From contig CABRFZ010000024.1 in the NCBI GenBank assembly GCA_902470365.1, positions 1-34,660 of the forward strand: a stretch of DNA of 34,660 nt, read 5' to 3'. The notes under the pieces are model-generated. The model was not told the DNA's origin, made no database searches, and worked only from the letters and a program-made list of their open reading frames with translations. Each line of letters opens with the position of its first letter. Position 1 is the first letter of the stretch. The DNA is from an uncultured Collinsella sp. (GTDB lineage: Bacteria; Actinomycetota; Coriobacteriia; Coriobacteriales; Coriobacteriaceae). The position numbers and the translations under genes are program-made. Below, piece after piece: positions 24,954 through 32,967 of the stretch.

Positions 24954-25895
24954 TTAAGCCTTCAGGCTCAGGCCCATGGACTCAAGCTTGTCCTTCACTT
25001 CCTCGATCGACTTAACACCGAAGTTACGGATGTTGAGCAGATCGTTCTCCGAGAACTCAACGAGCTGACGGACCGAGTGAATGCTGGCGCGCTTAAGGCA
25101 GTTGTAGGAACGGACGGAAAGGTCCAGATCCTCGATCTGCTTGTCCAGCTCGGCGTTGTCGTTGGTGACCTCGGGAGCGAAGATCGAAGCCTCCTCCTCG
25201 ACCTCGGGGGTCTCGGCAAGGTTCATAAAGGCGGCCATATGCTGGTTGATGATATTGGCAGCCTGGACCACGGCGTCGCGCGGGGCGATGGAGCCGTTGG
25301 TCTCGATCTCGAGGACAAGGCGGTCGTAGTCGGTGTGCTGACCGACACGGCAAGCCTCAACGAGCTTGGCGCAACGGGAAACCGGCGAGTAAAGCGAGTC
25401 GACGTGGATCACACCGATGGGATCGTTGTCGCGCTTGTTGGCCTCGCCAGAAACATAGCCGCGGCCATAGCCGATGCGCATGCTCATGGTGAGATGGCCA
25501 CCCTCGGTGAGCGTAGCGATGTGCTGCTCGGGGTTGACCAGCTCAAACTCGGACGGAATAAAGAAGTCCGCACCGGTGACCTCGCAGGGGCCGTCAACCG
25601 AAATGGTGGCGGTCGCCTCGTCGGTCGTGCCGAGAGCCCTGAAGACAAGACCCTTGACATTCAGGACGATGTCGGTGACATCCTCGACCATGTTAGGGAT
25701 GGTCATGAACTCGTGCTGCGCACCATCGATCTGAATAGCCTCGACGGCGGCACCCTCGAGCGAGGACAGAAGAACGCGACGAAGGGAGTTACCCAGCGTA
25801 TCGCCGTAGCCACGCTCGAGCGGCTCGACGGAGACACGAGCAGACGTCTCGTTGATCTCTTCGACCTGAACCTGAGGCCTAATGAATTCTGACAT
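24954..25895 (-). CDS. rpoA: DNA-directed RNA polymerase subunit alpha
   Basis: It scaffolds RNA polymerase assembly and contacts regulators and UP elements. The 313-residue protein has a complete N-terminal domain (GYGDTLGNSLRRVLLSSLEGAA near 29-50), a short acidic linker (about 228-248), and the C-terminal domain (DLSVRSYNCLKRASIHSVRQ, NFGVKSIEEVKDKL). GGAGG lies 7 nt upstream of the ATG. It is preceded by rpsD (32 nt) and followed by rplQ (30 nt), the usual alpha-operon order. Confidence 0.98.
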   Translation of the reverse strand: MSEFIRPQVQVEEINETSARVSVEPLERGYGDTLGNSLRRVLLSSLEGAAVEAIQIDGAQHEFMTIPNMVEDVTDIVLNVKGLVFRALGTTDEATATISVDGPCEVTGADFFIPSEFELVNPEQHIATLTEGGHLTMSMRIGYGRGYVSGEANKRDNDPIGVIHVDSLYSPVSRCAKLVEACRVGQHTDYDRLVLEIETNGSIAPRDAVVQAANIINQHMAAFMNLAETPEVEEEASIFAPEVTNDNAELDKQIEDLDLSVRSYNCLKRASIHSVRQLVEFSENDLLNIRNFGVKSIEEVKDKLESMGLSLKA

Positions 25896-25927
25896 GTATT
25901 ACCTCCAGCCTCAGCAGCCCGGATGGA

Positions 25928-26524
25928 CTACTTAGAGTAGAGCTCGACGATGAGCTGCTCGTTGATATCACCGCTGATCTGCTCACGCGTCGGCAGAGCG
26001 AGCACGTTACCAGACAGCTTCTCGATATCGACCTCGAGCCAGCCAGGGACCTCAAAGCGCTCGGAGGAAATCAGGGCCTCCTTGATGGGGAGGAGGTCAC
26101 GGAACTTCTCGCCGACAGCGACGACGTCGCCGGCCTTGACGCGGTAGGACGGGATGTCCACGCGCTTGCCGTTCACGGTGAAGTGACCGTGACGGACGGA
26201 CTGACGAGCCTCTTTGCGGGTGCGGGCGAAGCCAAGACGGAAGACGACGTTGTCGAGGCGAGACTCAAGAATGATCATGAGGTTCTCACCGGTGACGCCG
26301 TTCATCTTACGGGCCTTGTTGAAGTAGCCGTGGAACTGCTTCTCCAGAACGCCATAGATGAACTTGACCTTCTGCTTCTCGCGCAGCTGCATGCCGTACT
26401 CAGATTCCTTGCGACGGCGCTTGGGCTGACGGATAGATTCCTTCTTGCTGCTGTAACCGAGCTCAGCGGGATCGATCCCGAGCTGACGGCAGCGCTTAAG
26501 AACAGGAGTCCTGTCGATTGCCAT
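25928..26524 (-). CDS. rpsD: 30S ribosomal protein uS4
   Basis: A primary 16S rRNA binder of the small-subunit body. It has 198 residues with an S4 RNA-binding domain at about 88-150 (LESRLDNVVFRLGFARTRKEA). The N-terminal zinc cysteines found in some S4 proteins are absent, so this is the zinc-free form. In many bacteria S4 represses its own operon by binding the leader; no such leader is evident here, since rpsD lies inside the block between rpsK (19 nt) and rpoA. AAAGGA lies upstream of the ATG. Confidence 0.98.
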   Translation of the reverse strand: MAIDRTPVLKRCRQLGIDPAELGYSSKKESIRQPKRRRKESEYGMQLREKQKVKFIYGVLEKQFHGYFNKARKMNGVTGENLMIILESRLDNVVFRLGFARTRKEARQSVRHGHFTVNGKRVDIPSYRVKAGDVVAVGEKFRDLLPIKEALISSERFEVPGWLEVDIEKLSGNVLALPTREQISGDINEQLIVELYSK

Positions 26525-26543
26525 ATTGATACGATCCTTTCAG

Positions 26544-26948
26544 TTACACGCGGCGACGCTTCTTGGGGCGGCAGCCGTTGTGCGGAATGGGGGTCTTGTC
26601 CTGGATGCTCGAGACCTCGAGGCCAGCAGCCTGGAGGGAGCGGATGGCGGTCTCACGACCGGAGCCGGGGCCCTTGACGAAGACGGAAACCTTCTTCATA
26701 CCGTGCTCCATGGCCTGCTTGGCAGCAGCCTCGGCAGCCATCTGGGCAGCGAACGGCGTGGACTTACGGGAGCCCTTGAAGCCCACCTGGCCAGCCGACT
26801 TCCAGGAAATGACGTTGCCCTGGGGATCGGTGATCGAAACGATCGTGTTGTTGAACGTAGAACGAATGTGAGCCTGGCCCACGGAAATGTTCTTACGGTC
26901 CGCGCGCTTCAGACGGGCAGCGCGAACGTTCTTCTTAGCAGTAGCCAT
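26544..26948 (-). CDS. rpsK: 30S ribosomal protein uS11
   Basis: A platform protein of the small subunit that contacts mRNA near the E site. It has 134 residues with a basic N-terminus and the conserved AHIRSTFNNTIVSITDPQGN, FVKGPGSGRETAIRSL and NGCRPKKRRRV end. AAGGAG precedes the ATG. It lies between rpsM (14 nt) and rpsD. Confidence 0.98.
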   Translation of the reverse strand: MATAKKNVRAARLKRADRKNISVGQAHIRSTFNNTIVSITDPQGNVISWKSAGQVGFKGSRKSTPFAAQMAAEAAAKQAMEHGMKKVSVFVKGPGSGRETAIRSLQAAGLEVSSIQDKTPIPHNGCRPKKRRRV

Positions 26949-26962
26949 CTATCTAGCGCTCC

Positions 26963-27337
26963 TTATTTCTTCTTCTTAGCACCGATCTGACGCTTCGGGC
27001 CCTTGCGGGTACGAGCGTTAGTGTGGGTGCGCTGGCCGCGGACCGGGAGGCCCTTGCGGTGACGAAGGCCGCGGTTGCAGCCGATGTCCATAAGGCGCTT
27101 GACGTTCTGGTTGCGCTCACGGCGGAGGTCGCCCTCAACCATGATCTGGTTCTTATCGATATAATCGCGGATGGCGTTAACCTCATCCTCGGTGAGGTCC
27201 TTAACGCGCGTATCCACGTTAACGTTGCACTCGACGCAAATCTTCGTCGCAGTGGTGCGGCCGATGCCGTAAATGTAGGTCAGACCGATCTCAACGCGCT
27301 TCTCACGCGGGAGGTCGACACCATTAATACGGGCCAA
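26963..27337 (-). CDS. rpsM: 30S ribosomal protein uS13 (TTG start)
   Basis: A head protein of the small subunit that forms bridges with the large subunit and touches the P-site tRNA. The 124 residues begin ARINGVDLPREKRVEIGLTYI and end in the basic RTRKGPKRQIGAKKKK tail. The initiation codon is TTG at 27337, 6 nt after GAGGAG; no in-frame ATG is close. rpmJ lies 14 nt upstream. Confidence 0.97.
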   Translation of the reverse strand: MARINGVDLPREKRVEIGLTYIYGIGRTTATKICVECNVNVDTRVKDLTEDEVNAIRDYIDKNQIMVEGDLRRERNQNVKRLMDIGCNRGLRHRKGLPVRGQRTHTNARTRKGPKRQIGAKKKK

Positions 27338-27351
27338 CGTAGTCTCCTCTC

Positions 27352-27465
27352 TTAACCCTGACGCTGCTTATGACGGGGATTCTCGCAAATGACGAGGACC
27401 TTGCCATGGCGCCTAATGATTTTGCACTTATCGCACATCTTCTTGACCGAAGGACGTACCTTCAT
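27352..27465 (-). CDS. rpmJ: 50S ribosomal protein bL36
   Basis: A 37-residue protein: MKVRPSVKKMCDKCKIIRR, then HGKVLVICENPRHKQRQG. Cys11, Cys14, Cys27 and His32 form the zinc site of the C+ type. AAAGGA lies upstream of the ATG. It is short but unmistakable, placed between infA and rpsM as in most bacteria. The 150-nt gap before it contains a weak TCCGAC/GTCGGA stem. Confidence 0.97.
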   Translation of the reverse strand: MKVRPSVKKMCDKCKIIRRHGKVLVICENPRHKQRQG

Positions 27466-27615
27466 CGTTCTTCCTTTCGGTAGCGCTCAAACTACTTCCC
27501 TACTATCTACTCGCCCAGCCGCAGGCGTTTAAAACTATGGCTGGTCTTCACACACAATCCGACCGTAGGTTGAGCTAAGCCTGCAGTCGGAAATGAAGTG
27601 CGTGTATGCGTGCCG

Positions 27616-27834
27616 CTATTTGTAGCGATAGGTGATGCGGCCGCGGGTCAGGTCGTACGGGGAAAGCTCCACGACAACCCTGTCACCGGGGAGAATACGG
27701 ATGTAATTCATTCGGATCTTGCCAGAAATGTTGCACAGAACCGAATGACCGTTCTCGAGCTCGACCTTAAACATGGCATTGGGCAGCGGTTCCTTTACCG
27801 TACCCTCGAGCTCAATTGCGTCTTCCTTCTTCAC
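27616..27834 (-). CDS. infA: Translation initiation factor IF-1 (non-ATG start)
   Basis: IF-1 blocks the A site during initiation. From the GTG at 27834 it has 72 residues, the standard length: KKEDAIELEGTVKEPLPNAM, then the OB-fold core GKIRMNYIRILPGDRVVVEL and the end LTRGRITYRYK. A TTG two codons upstream (27840) is the only other possible start, because a TGA stop precedes it. No strong ribosome-binding site is seen. An out-of-frame ATG overlaps the start region and opens a 10-codon reading frame. These features predict weak or controlled initiation. Confidence 0.93.
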   Translation of the reverse strand: MKKEDAIELEGTVKEPLPNAMFKVELENGHSVLCNISGKIRMNYIRILPGDRVVVELSPYDLTRGRITYRYK

Positions 27835-27873
27835 AAGCAATCATCTTTCTCTAGAAAACGACAGCGATTGAGT

Positions 27874-27879
27874 ATTCTA
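27874..27879 (-). promoter_or_regulatory. Possible -10 element ahead of infA
   Basis: TAGAAT on the minus strand, five of six matches to consensus, 40 nt upstream of the infA start. The -35 region is poor (TTACGA at 17 nt). It could give infA and the alpha operon a separate promoter behind the 27939-28074 structure. Confidence 0.33.
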
Positions 27880-27938
27880 CAACACGTATGCACGCATCGT
27901 AATAACTTCGTAATGGCTCCACAACTAAGTGGAACTTG

Positions 27939-28074
27939 TTACATTTGAAATGTAAAACAAAGCCGTTCCCTGATGCCCAAGATCGCCTTGAAATGAGAAG
28001 GCATAGACCTTGGGGTCATGCCTTCGAAATTGAAAGGCGAGGTTGGGCATCAGGGGGCGGCGACTTTTACATTT
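27939..28074. repeat. Long imperfect inverted-repeat element between map and infA
   Basis: Core hairpin: CCCTGATGCCCAA (27968-27980) with TTGGGCATCAGGG (28043-28055), CGCCTT with AAGGCG (27984-27989 and 28034-28039), AAGGCAT with ATGCCTT (27998-28004 and 28018-28024), and GACC with GGTC around a TTGG loop. Outside it GAAATGTAAAA (27947-27957) is inverted as TTTTACATTTC (28064-28074). A perfect 17-bp palindrome TTACATTTGAAATGTAA lies at 27939-27955. The map stop codon (TAA) lies in the outer repeat. No U tract follows, so it is not a standard terminator. Confidence 0.75.
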
Positions 28075-28855
28075 CACCGCCTTGCAAGGAACACCAAGCA
28101 CCTTGGGCATCCGTGGTCAGAATCACCGGACCGTCATTGGTAATGGCGACGGTGTTCTCGTAGTGCGCGGCGGGCAGGTGGTCGTTGGTCGTAACAATCC
28201 AACCGTCGGAGCCCGTGCTCACATGGTTGGAACCCATCGTAACCATCGGCTCGATGGCAATGACCATGCCGGCCTGGAGGCGAACGCCCCTCCCCTTCTT
28301 TCCATAGTTAGGAACGTTGGGGTCCTCGTGCATCACATGGCCAATGCCATGGCCCACATAATCACGAAGCACGCCGTAACCGTGAGACTCGGCGAGGGAC
28401 TGAACGGCATAACCGACGTCCCCGATATGGTTACCGGGAACAGCCTGCTCGATGGCAGCCTTAAGGCAATCACGCGTGACCTCGCACAAAGCCTTGGCTT
28501 CGGGCGTGGGGGTGCCGACGAAAAACGTCCAAGCGTTATCGCCGACCCAACCGTCGACAACGGCTCCCGTATCGATGGAGATGATATCGCCATCGCGCAG
28601 GATCATGTCGGGGTTGGGAATACCGTGGACCACGGCATCGTTGATCGATGCGCAAATGGTCCCCGGGAACCCGCCGTAACCCTTAAAGGCCGGAGTGCCG
28701 CCATGCATGCGGATAATCTGCTCCGCGAGCTGATCGAGCTCAAAAGTCGAAACGCCGGGACGCACCATGGCTCCAACGTGGCGGAGCGCCATCTTAGATA
28801 GCGCTCCTGCCTTCTTCATCTGCTCGATTTGCGTTGCAGACTTAATCTTGATCAT
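28067..28855 (-). CDS. map: Methionine aminopeptidase, type I
   Basis: It removes the initiator methionine from new proteins. It has 262 residues. The five metal ligands are visible: Asp95 (SIDTG), Asp106 (VGDNAWT), His173 (GHGIGH), Glu202 (AIEPM) and Glu233 (HYENTV); substrate His77 is in VVHGIP. After the usual end near GPVILT, 14 extra residues (TDAQGAWCSLQGGEM region) run into the inverted-repeat element, suggesting that the repeat altered the C-terminus. The ATG overlaps the adk stop as ATGA, so the two are translationally coupled. Confidence 0.97.
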   Translation of the reverse strand: MIKIKSATQIEQMKKAGALSKMALRHVGAMVRPGVSTFELDQLAEQIIRMHGGTPAFKGYGGFPGTICASINDAVVHGIPNPDMILRDGDIISIDTGAVVDGWVGDNAWTFFVGTPTPEAKALCEVTRDCLKAAIEQAVPGNHIGDVGYAVQSLAESHGYGVLRDYVGHGIGHVMHEDPNVPNYGKKGRGVRLQAGMVIAIEPMVTMGSNHVSTGSDGWIVTTNDHLPAAHYENTVAITNDGPVILTTDAQGAWCSLQGGEM

Positions 28856-29478
28856 AGACCGAGAGCCTCTTTGACATCCCCGTACACGGTCTCACGAGCC
28901 TGGTCACCGTTGACCGACTTGAGCAGACCCTGGCCACGATAGTAGTCGACGAGCGGACTCGTGGACTTCTCGTAGACGTCGAGACGGTTCTTGATGGTCT
29001 CGGGCTTGTCGTCGTCGCGCTGATACATCTCGCCACCGCACTTGGGGCAGGTAGCATCGGCAGCGGTGCCGGTGTAACCGCAGGCGCGGCAGGTGCGACG
29101 CGAAGACAGGCGATCGATAATGACCTCGGGGGCCACATCGACCAGAAGGGCACAGTCGATCTCGCGACCCATGGCGGAAAGCTCGGAATCGAGCGTCACA
29201 GCCTGGGCGGTGTTGCGCGGGAAGCCGTCGAGGATGAAGCCCTGCTGGGCGTCATCGGCGGCAAGGCGCTCCTTGACAAGGTCGATCACGAGCTGGTCGG
29301 GAACGAGCTCGCCAGCGTCCATGTACTTCTTAGCCTGAATACCAAGCTCGGTGCCACCCTTGACGGCAGCACGCAGCAGGTCGCCCGTGGAAATATGGGC
29401 GACGCCAAACTCGGCGACGAGCTCCTGTGCGACGGTGCCCTTACCGGCACCCGGAGCTCCGAGCAATACGAGGTTCAT
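28852..29478 (-). CDS. adk: Adenylate kinase
   Basis: It interconverts ATP, AMP and ADP. It has 208 residues from the ATG at 29478, chosen because GGAGG is 7 nt upstream; a TTG two codons earlier is not needed. P-loop GAPGAGKGT at 7-15, AMP-binding ISTGDLLR, and DGFPRN. The lid is the long zinc-binding form with CRAC and CPKC. It is 18 nt after secY and overlaps map by 4 nt, the standard secY-adk-map order. Confidence 0.98.
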   Translation of the reverse strand: MNLVLLGAPGAGKGTVAQELVAEFGVAHISTGDLLRAAVKGGTELGIQAKKYMDAGELVPDQLVIDLVKERLAADDAQQGFILDGFPRNTAQAVTLDSELSAMGREIDCALLVDVAPEVIIDRLSSRRTCRACGYTGTAADATCPKCGGEMYQRDDDKPETIKNRLDVYEKSTSPLVDYYRGQGLLKSVNGDQARETVYGDVKEALGL

Positions 29479-29496
29479 GAGCAATCCTCCTCTAGC

Positions 29497-30783
29497 CTAT
29501 TTAAAGAATCCATCGTAATCATACATCTTGATCTGGCCTTCGAGCTTATCGACCGTGTCGAGCACGACGCCGACCATGATGAGGATGGACGTGCCGCCAA
29601 ATGCCTGAATCAGCTGGTTACCCGTGAAGGAGAAGATGATCGAAGGCACGATGGCGATGAGCGCCAAAAAGACAGCGCTGGGAAGCGTGATCTTGTTGAG
29701 CGCGTTCTTGATGTAGGCCGCGGTAGCCCTACCCGGACGCACGCCCGGAATAAAGCCGCCCTGCTTCTTAAGGTTGTCGGCCGTGTCATCGGGGTTGAAC
29801 ACCATGGAGGTGTAGAAGTACGCGAAGAACACGATGAGGACAACGTTAAGCACCCAGTTGAGCCAGCCGCGCGAAAGCGCGGAGGCAACTGCCTGAATCC
29901 AGCCGATGCCGGGGAAGAACACGGCAATCTGAGCCGGGAAGTACAGCAGCGCCGAAGCGAAGATGATCGGCACGACACCCGCGGTGTTGACCTTGATGGG
30001 CAGGTAGGTGGTCTGGCCACCCATCATGCGACGGCCCACGACGCGCTTAGCGTAGGAGACCGGGATGCGGCGCTGGCCGCGCTCAAGGAAAACAATCAGC
30101 GGGATAACCAGCAGGATGATGGCGCAGATGATCACCATGGTGATGATGCCACCGGCATTGCCCTCGGTGCTGGAGAAGATAGCCTGCGGCAGACCGGCCA
30201 TGATGTTCGCGAAGATGATCAGCGACATGCCATTGCCGATACCGCGCTGGGTGATGAGCTCACCAATCCACATGATCAGCATGGCGCCCGCGGTGAGTGT
30301 ACCGACGATCATGAGGTCGAAGATGATCTCGGGAGCGCCGGCGCCATTGAAGCTGATGCCGAAGCTCTTAAAGAGGAAGAGGTAACCCACGGAGTTGAGG
30401 ATTGCCAGAGCCAGGGTGAGGTAACGCGAATACTGCGTAATCTTGGTCTGACCGACCTCGCCCTCGCGGGCAAGCTCATGCAGGGAAGGCACGACGGCCT
30501 GGAGCATCTGGAGGATGATCGAGCTGGTGATGTAAGGCATGATGCCCAGCGAAAACACCGACACATAGCTCAACGCGCCGCCAGAGAAAAGATTCAGGAG
30601 GGCCATAGCACCTGCGGCGACCGAATTGTTATCGGTCGAGAAAAGGCCCAGCATCCCCTGGAAGGGAATGCCGGGCACAGGAACGTGCGCACCAATGCGG
30701 TACACGACGAGCATAGCTATGGTAAAAAGAATCTTTTCGCGCAATTCTTTGATGCGGAAAGCATTCTTAAGACCATTTAGCAC
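29497..30783 (-). CDS. secY: Protein translocase subunit SecY (GTG start)
   Basis: The channel-forming subunit of the Sec translocon, partner of SecA from the left end of this window. It has 428 residues with ten transmembrane helices. The plug region (VPVPGIPFQGMLGLF) follows helix 1, and GIGNGMSLIIFANI and the C-terminal loop before DTVDKLEGQIKMYDYDGF are typical. The start is GTG at 30783, overlapping the rplO end by 7 nt, with AAAGG 10 nt upstream; no nearby ATG is in frame. Translation therefore appears coupled to rplO. Confidence 0.97.
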   Translation of the reverse strand: MLNGLKNAFRIKELREKILFTIAMLVVYRIGAHVPVPGIPFQGMLGLFSTDNNSVAAGAMALLNLFSGGALSYVSVFSLGIMPYITSSIILQMLQAVVPSLHELAREGEVGQTKITQYSRYLTLALAILNSVGYLFLFKSFGISFNGAGAPEIIFDLMIVGTLTAGAMLIMWIGELITQRGIGNGMSLIIFANIMAGLPQAIFSSTEGNAGGIITMVIICAIILLVIPLIVFLERGQRRIPVSYAKRVVGRRMMGGQTTYLPIKVNTAGVVPIIFASALLYFPAQIAVFFPGIGWIQAVASALSRGWLNWVLNVVLIVFFAYFYTSMVFNPDDTADNLKKQGGFIPGVRPGRATAAYIKNALNKITLPSAVFLALIAIVPSIIFSFTGNQLIQAFGGTSILIMVGVVLDTVDKLEGQIKMYDYDGFFK

Positions 30784-31226
30784 GGCAGCTCGACCTTTCC
30801 GCCGGCGGCCTCGATCTTGGCCTGCGCAGAAGCGCTGACCTTGTCGACCTTGACCGTGAACTTCTTGGTGAGCTCACCATTGCCGAGCACCTTGACGGGC
30901 TCGAACTCGCTCTTGGTGATGCGAGCGGCCTTAAGAGCGGCACCGTCGATCACAGCGCCGTCCTCGAACTTACGCTCGAGACGCTCAACGTTAACAGCGG
31001 TGTACTCGATACGACGGGGGTTACGGAAGCCCGGAAGCTTGGGCAGGCGCATAGCCAGCGGAGTCTGGCCACCCTCGAAGCCGGCACCCTTGGTGCCGCC
31101 AGAGCGGGAACCCTGGCCCTTCTGGCCGCGGCCAGAAGTGGTGCCGTGACCCGAAGAATTGCCACGGCCGACGCGCTTGCGGTTCTTGGTGGAACCGGGC
31201 GCGGGAGTAAGATCGTGAAGCTGCAT
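30777..31226 (-). CDS. rplO: 50S ribosomal protein uL15
   Basis: A large-subunit assembly protein. It has 149 residues with MQLHDLTPAPGSTKNRKRVGRGNSSG as the basic extended N-terminus (rich in Gly, Arg and Lys), GFEGGQTPLAMRLPKLPGFRN in the middle and a globular C-terminal domain ending VELPC. GAGGAG lies upstream of the ATG. rpmD ends 3 nt before it. Confidence 0.98.
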   Translation of the reverse strand: MQLHDLTPAPGSTKNRKRVGRGNSSGHGTTSGRGQKGQGSRSGGTKGAGFEGGQTPLAMRLPKLPGFRNPRRIEYTAVNVERLERKFEDGAVIDGAALKAARITKSEFEPVKVLGNGELTKKFTVKVDKVSASAQAKIEAAGGKVELPC

Positions 31227-31229
31227 TTG

Positions 31230-31412
31230 CTACTCCTCTACAATCTCGACAAGGTGCTTGACCTTGAAGATCATGCCGCGGACGGACTCGTTGTCAGCAA
31301 TCTCGCGAACCTCGCGGATCCTGTGGAGACCGAGGGCACGGACAGTACGGACCTGGTCCTGCTTGCAACCGTTGGTGCTGCGGACCTGCTTGATCTTGAT
31401 GGTGTCAGCCAT
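31230..31412 (-). CDS. rpmD: 50S ribosomal protein uL30
   Basis: A 60-residue protein: IKIKQVRSTNGCKQDQVRTV, then RALGLHRIREVREIADNESV and a C-terminal strand ending VEIVEE. AAGGAG within the rpsE end precedes the ATG, only 2 nt after the rpsE stop, so translation is coupled. Confidence 0.97.
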   Translation of the reverse strand: MADTIKIKQVRSTNGCKQDQVRTVRALGLHRIREVREIADNESVRGMIFKVKHLVEIVEE

Positions 31413-31414
31413 GC

Positions 31415-31939
31415 TTAGTTCTCCTTACCGACGAACATCTCGGAGACCGTCAGGCCACGGCGAGCCGCGACGTCCTCAGGGCTGGAGAGCTCCTTGAGGC
31501 CCTCGACGGCAGCCTTGATGATGTTGAGGCCGTTGTCGGTACCGAGGGACTTGGACAGGACGTTCTTGATGCCAGCAAGCTCAAAGAGGGGACGCACAGC
31601 GCCGCCGGCGATAACGCCGGTACCCTCGACAGCGGGCTTGATGATGATGCGGCCGGCACCAAAGTGGCCGAGAACCTCGTGCGGGATGGTGCCCTGCTCG
31701 GTCACCGGCACGTGGAACATGTTCTTCTTGGCATCGAGAGATGCCTTGGAGATGGCCATGGGCACCTCAGCGGACTTGCCCATGCCAACGCCGACGTTGC
31801 CCTTGCCGTCGCCAACGACGACGAGAGCGACGAGGCTCATGCGACGACCACCCTTGACGGTCTTCGACACGCGGTTGATGTAAACGACGCGCTCCTCGAA
31901 CTCGGAGGCCTCGCGCTGCTGCTTCTGATTACGAGCCAT
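31415..31939 (-). CDS. rpsE: 30S ribosomal protein uS5
   Basis: A small-subunit protein at the mRNA entrance, involved in decoding accuracy. It has 174 residues with the double-stranded RNA-binding-like domain (EERVVYINRVSKTVKGGRRM, GDGKGNVGVGMGKSAEVPMA) and the C-terminal domain (ACRPLFELAGIKNVLSKSLG type). AGGAGG precedes the ATG. rplR ends 14 nt upstream. Confidence 0.98.
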   Translation of the reverse strand: MARNQKQQREASEFEERVVYINRVSKTVKGGRRMSLVALVVVGDGKGNVGVGMGKSAEVPMAISKASLDAKKNMFHVPVTEQGTIPHEVLGHFGAGRIIIKPAVEGTGVIAGGAVRPLFELAGIKNVLSKSLGTDNGLNIIKAAVEGLKELSSPEDVAARRGLTVSEMFVGKEN

Positions 31940-31953
31940 GTGCTACATACCTC

Positions 31954-32322
31954 CTAGAACTCGAGACCGGCGGCACGAGCACCGTCGGCGAGGGCCTTGA
32001 CGCGGCCATGGTAGATACGGCCACCGCGATCGAAGGCGACCTTGGTGATGCCGGCCTCGATGGCGCGCTTGCCAACGAGCTGACCGACCTTCTCCGCAGC
32101 CTCCTTGTTCGAGGTGTGGGTGCCCTTGAACTCGGCCTCGAGGGTCGAGGCAGAGACGAGCGTCAGGCTGGAGCCCTTGCTGTCGTCGATGATCTGGGCA
32201 TAGATGTTGGCGTTAGTACGGGTCACGCGAAGACGCGGACGCTCGGAGGTACCCGAGACCTTGCCGCGAACACGACGCTGACGACGCTTGAGGCCTTCCA
32301 GCTTCGCCTTATGCTTGTTCAT
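31954..32322 (-). CDS. rplR: 50S ribosomal protein uL18
   Basis: It binds 5S rRNA. It has 122 residues with a basic start (MNKHKAKLEGLKRRQRRVRG), RPRLRVTRTNANIYAQIIDD, and the end AFDRGGRIYHGRVKALADGA. GGAG lies 7 nt upstream of the ATG. A 75-nt gap with a hairpin separates it from rplF. Confidence 0.98.
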   Translation of the reverse strand: MNKHKAKLEGLKRRQRRVRGKVSGTSERPRLRVTRTNANIYAQIIDDSKGSSLTLVSASTLEAEFKGTHTSNKEAAEKVGQLVGKRAIEAGITKVAFDRGGRIYHGRVKALADGARAAGLEF

Positions 32323-32350
32323 ACGTAAACTCCTAAAAAGGTTGATCTTG

Positions 32351-32372
32351 CCAGCACCTGACGGGGTGCTGG
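32351..32372 (-). other. Hairpin in the rplF-rplR gap
   Basis: CCAGCACC and GGTGCTGG form an 8-bp stem with a 6-nt loop, with no U tract. It may be a processing site or a translational control structure in the ribosomal mRNA. Confidence 0.5.
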
Positions 32373-32397
32373 TCTTATGCGAGTGAGTCGGTTACGA

Positions 32398-32934
32398 CTA
32401 CTTGGCGGCCTTACCCAGCTTGCGGCGGATGTGCTCGCCAACGTAGTGGATACCCTTGCCCTTGTAAGGCTCGGGAGGACGATGGCCGCGGATCTCAGCG
32501 GCGATCTGACCGACCTGCTGCTTGTTGATACCCTTGACGTTCACGTGGGTGTTGTCGGGAACCTCGAAGGTGATACCCTCGGGAGCCTCGACGATCACGG
32601 GGTGCGAGAAGCCCAGGGAGAACTCGAGGTTCTTACCCTTCTGCTGCACGCGGTAACCGACGCCGGCGAGCTCGAGCTTCTTCTCGAAGCCCTCGGAAAC
32701 GCCAACAACCATGTTGTGGATGAGGGCGCGGGTGAGGCCGTGGCGGGCACGGGTCTCACGCTCGTCGTCGGGACGGGAAACGGTGAGGACGTTGTCCTCG
32801 ACGTTGATAGCGAGCTTCTCAAAGACATCGAGCTCGAGCTGGCCCTTGGGGCCCTTGACGACAACGTTGTTGCCGTTGACTGCCACTTCGACTCCGGCGG
32901 GAATCTGGACAGGCTTATTACCGATACGAGACAC
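32398..32934 (-). CDS. rplF: 50S ribosomal protein uL6 (GTG start)
   Basis: A large-subunit protein near the factor-binding site. It has 178 residues: SRIGNKPVQIPAGVEVAVNG, two L6 domains, and the C-terminal signature RPPEPYKGKGIHYVGEHIRR. The start is GTG at 32934, 7 nt after AAAGGAG. rpsH ends 33 nt upstream. Confidence 0.98.
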   Translation of the reverse strand: MSRIGNKPVQIPAGVEVAVNGNNVVVKGPKGQLELDVFEKLAINVEDNVLTVSRPDDERETRARHGLTRALIHNMVVGVSEGFEKKLELAGVGYRVQQKGKNLEFSLGFSHPVIVEAPEGITFEVPDNTHVNVKGINKQQVGQIAAEIRGHRPPEPYKGKGIHYVGEHIRRKLGKAAK

Positions 32935-32967
32935 GGTGATCTCCTTTCCTTCTACCTACCGAGCGAA

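Noticed and set aside
29395..30780. 461-codon plus-strand frame opposite secY and the adk start
   Set aside because: Hydrophilic and unrelated to any family; it mirrors the membrane protein SecY on the other strand.
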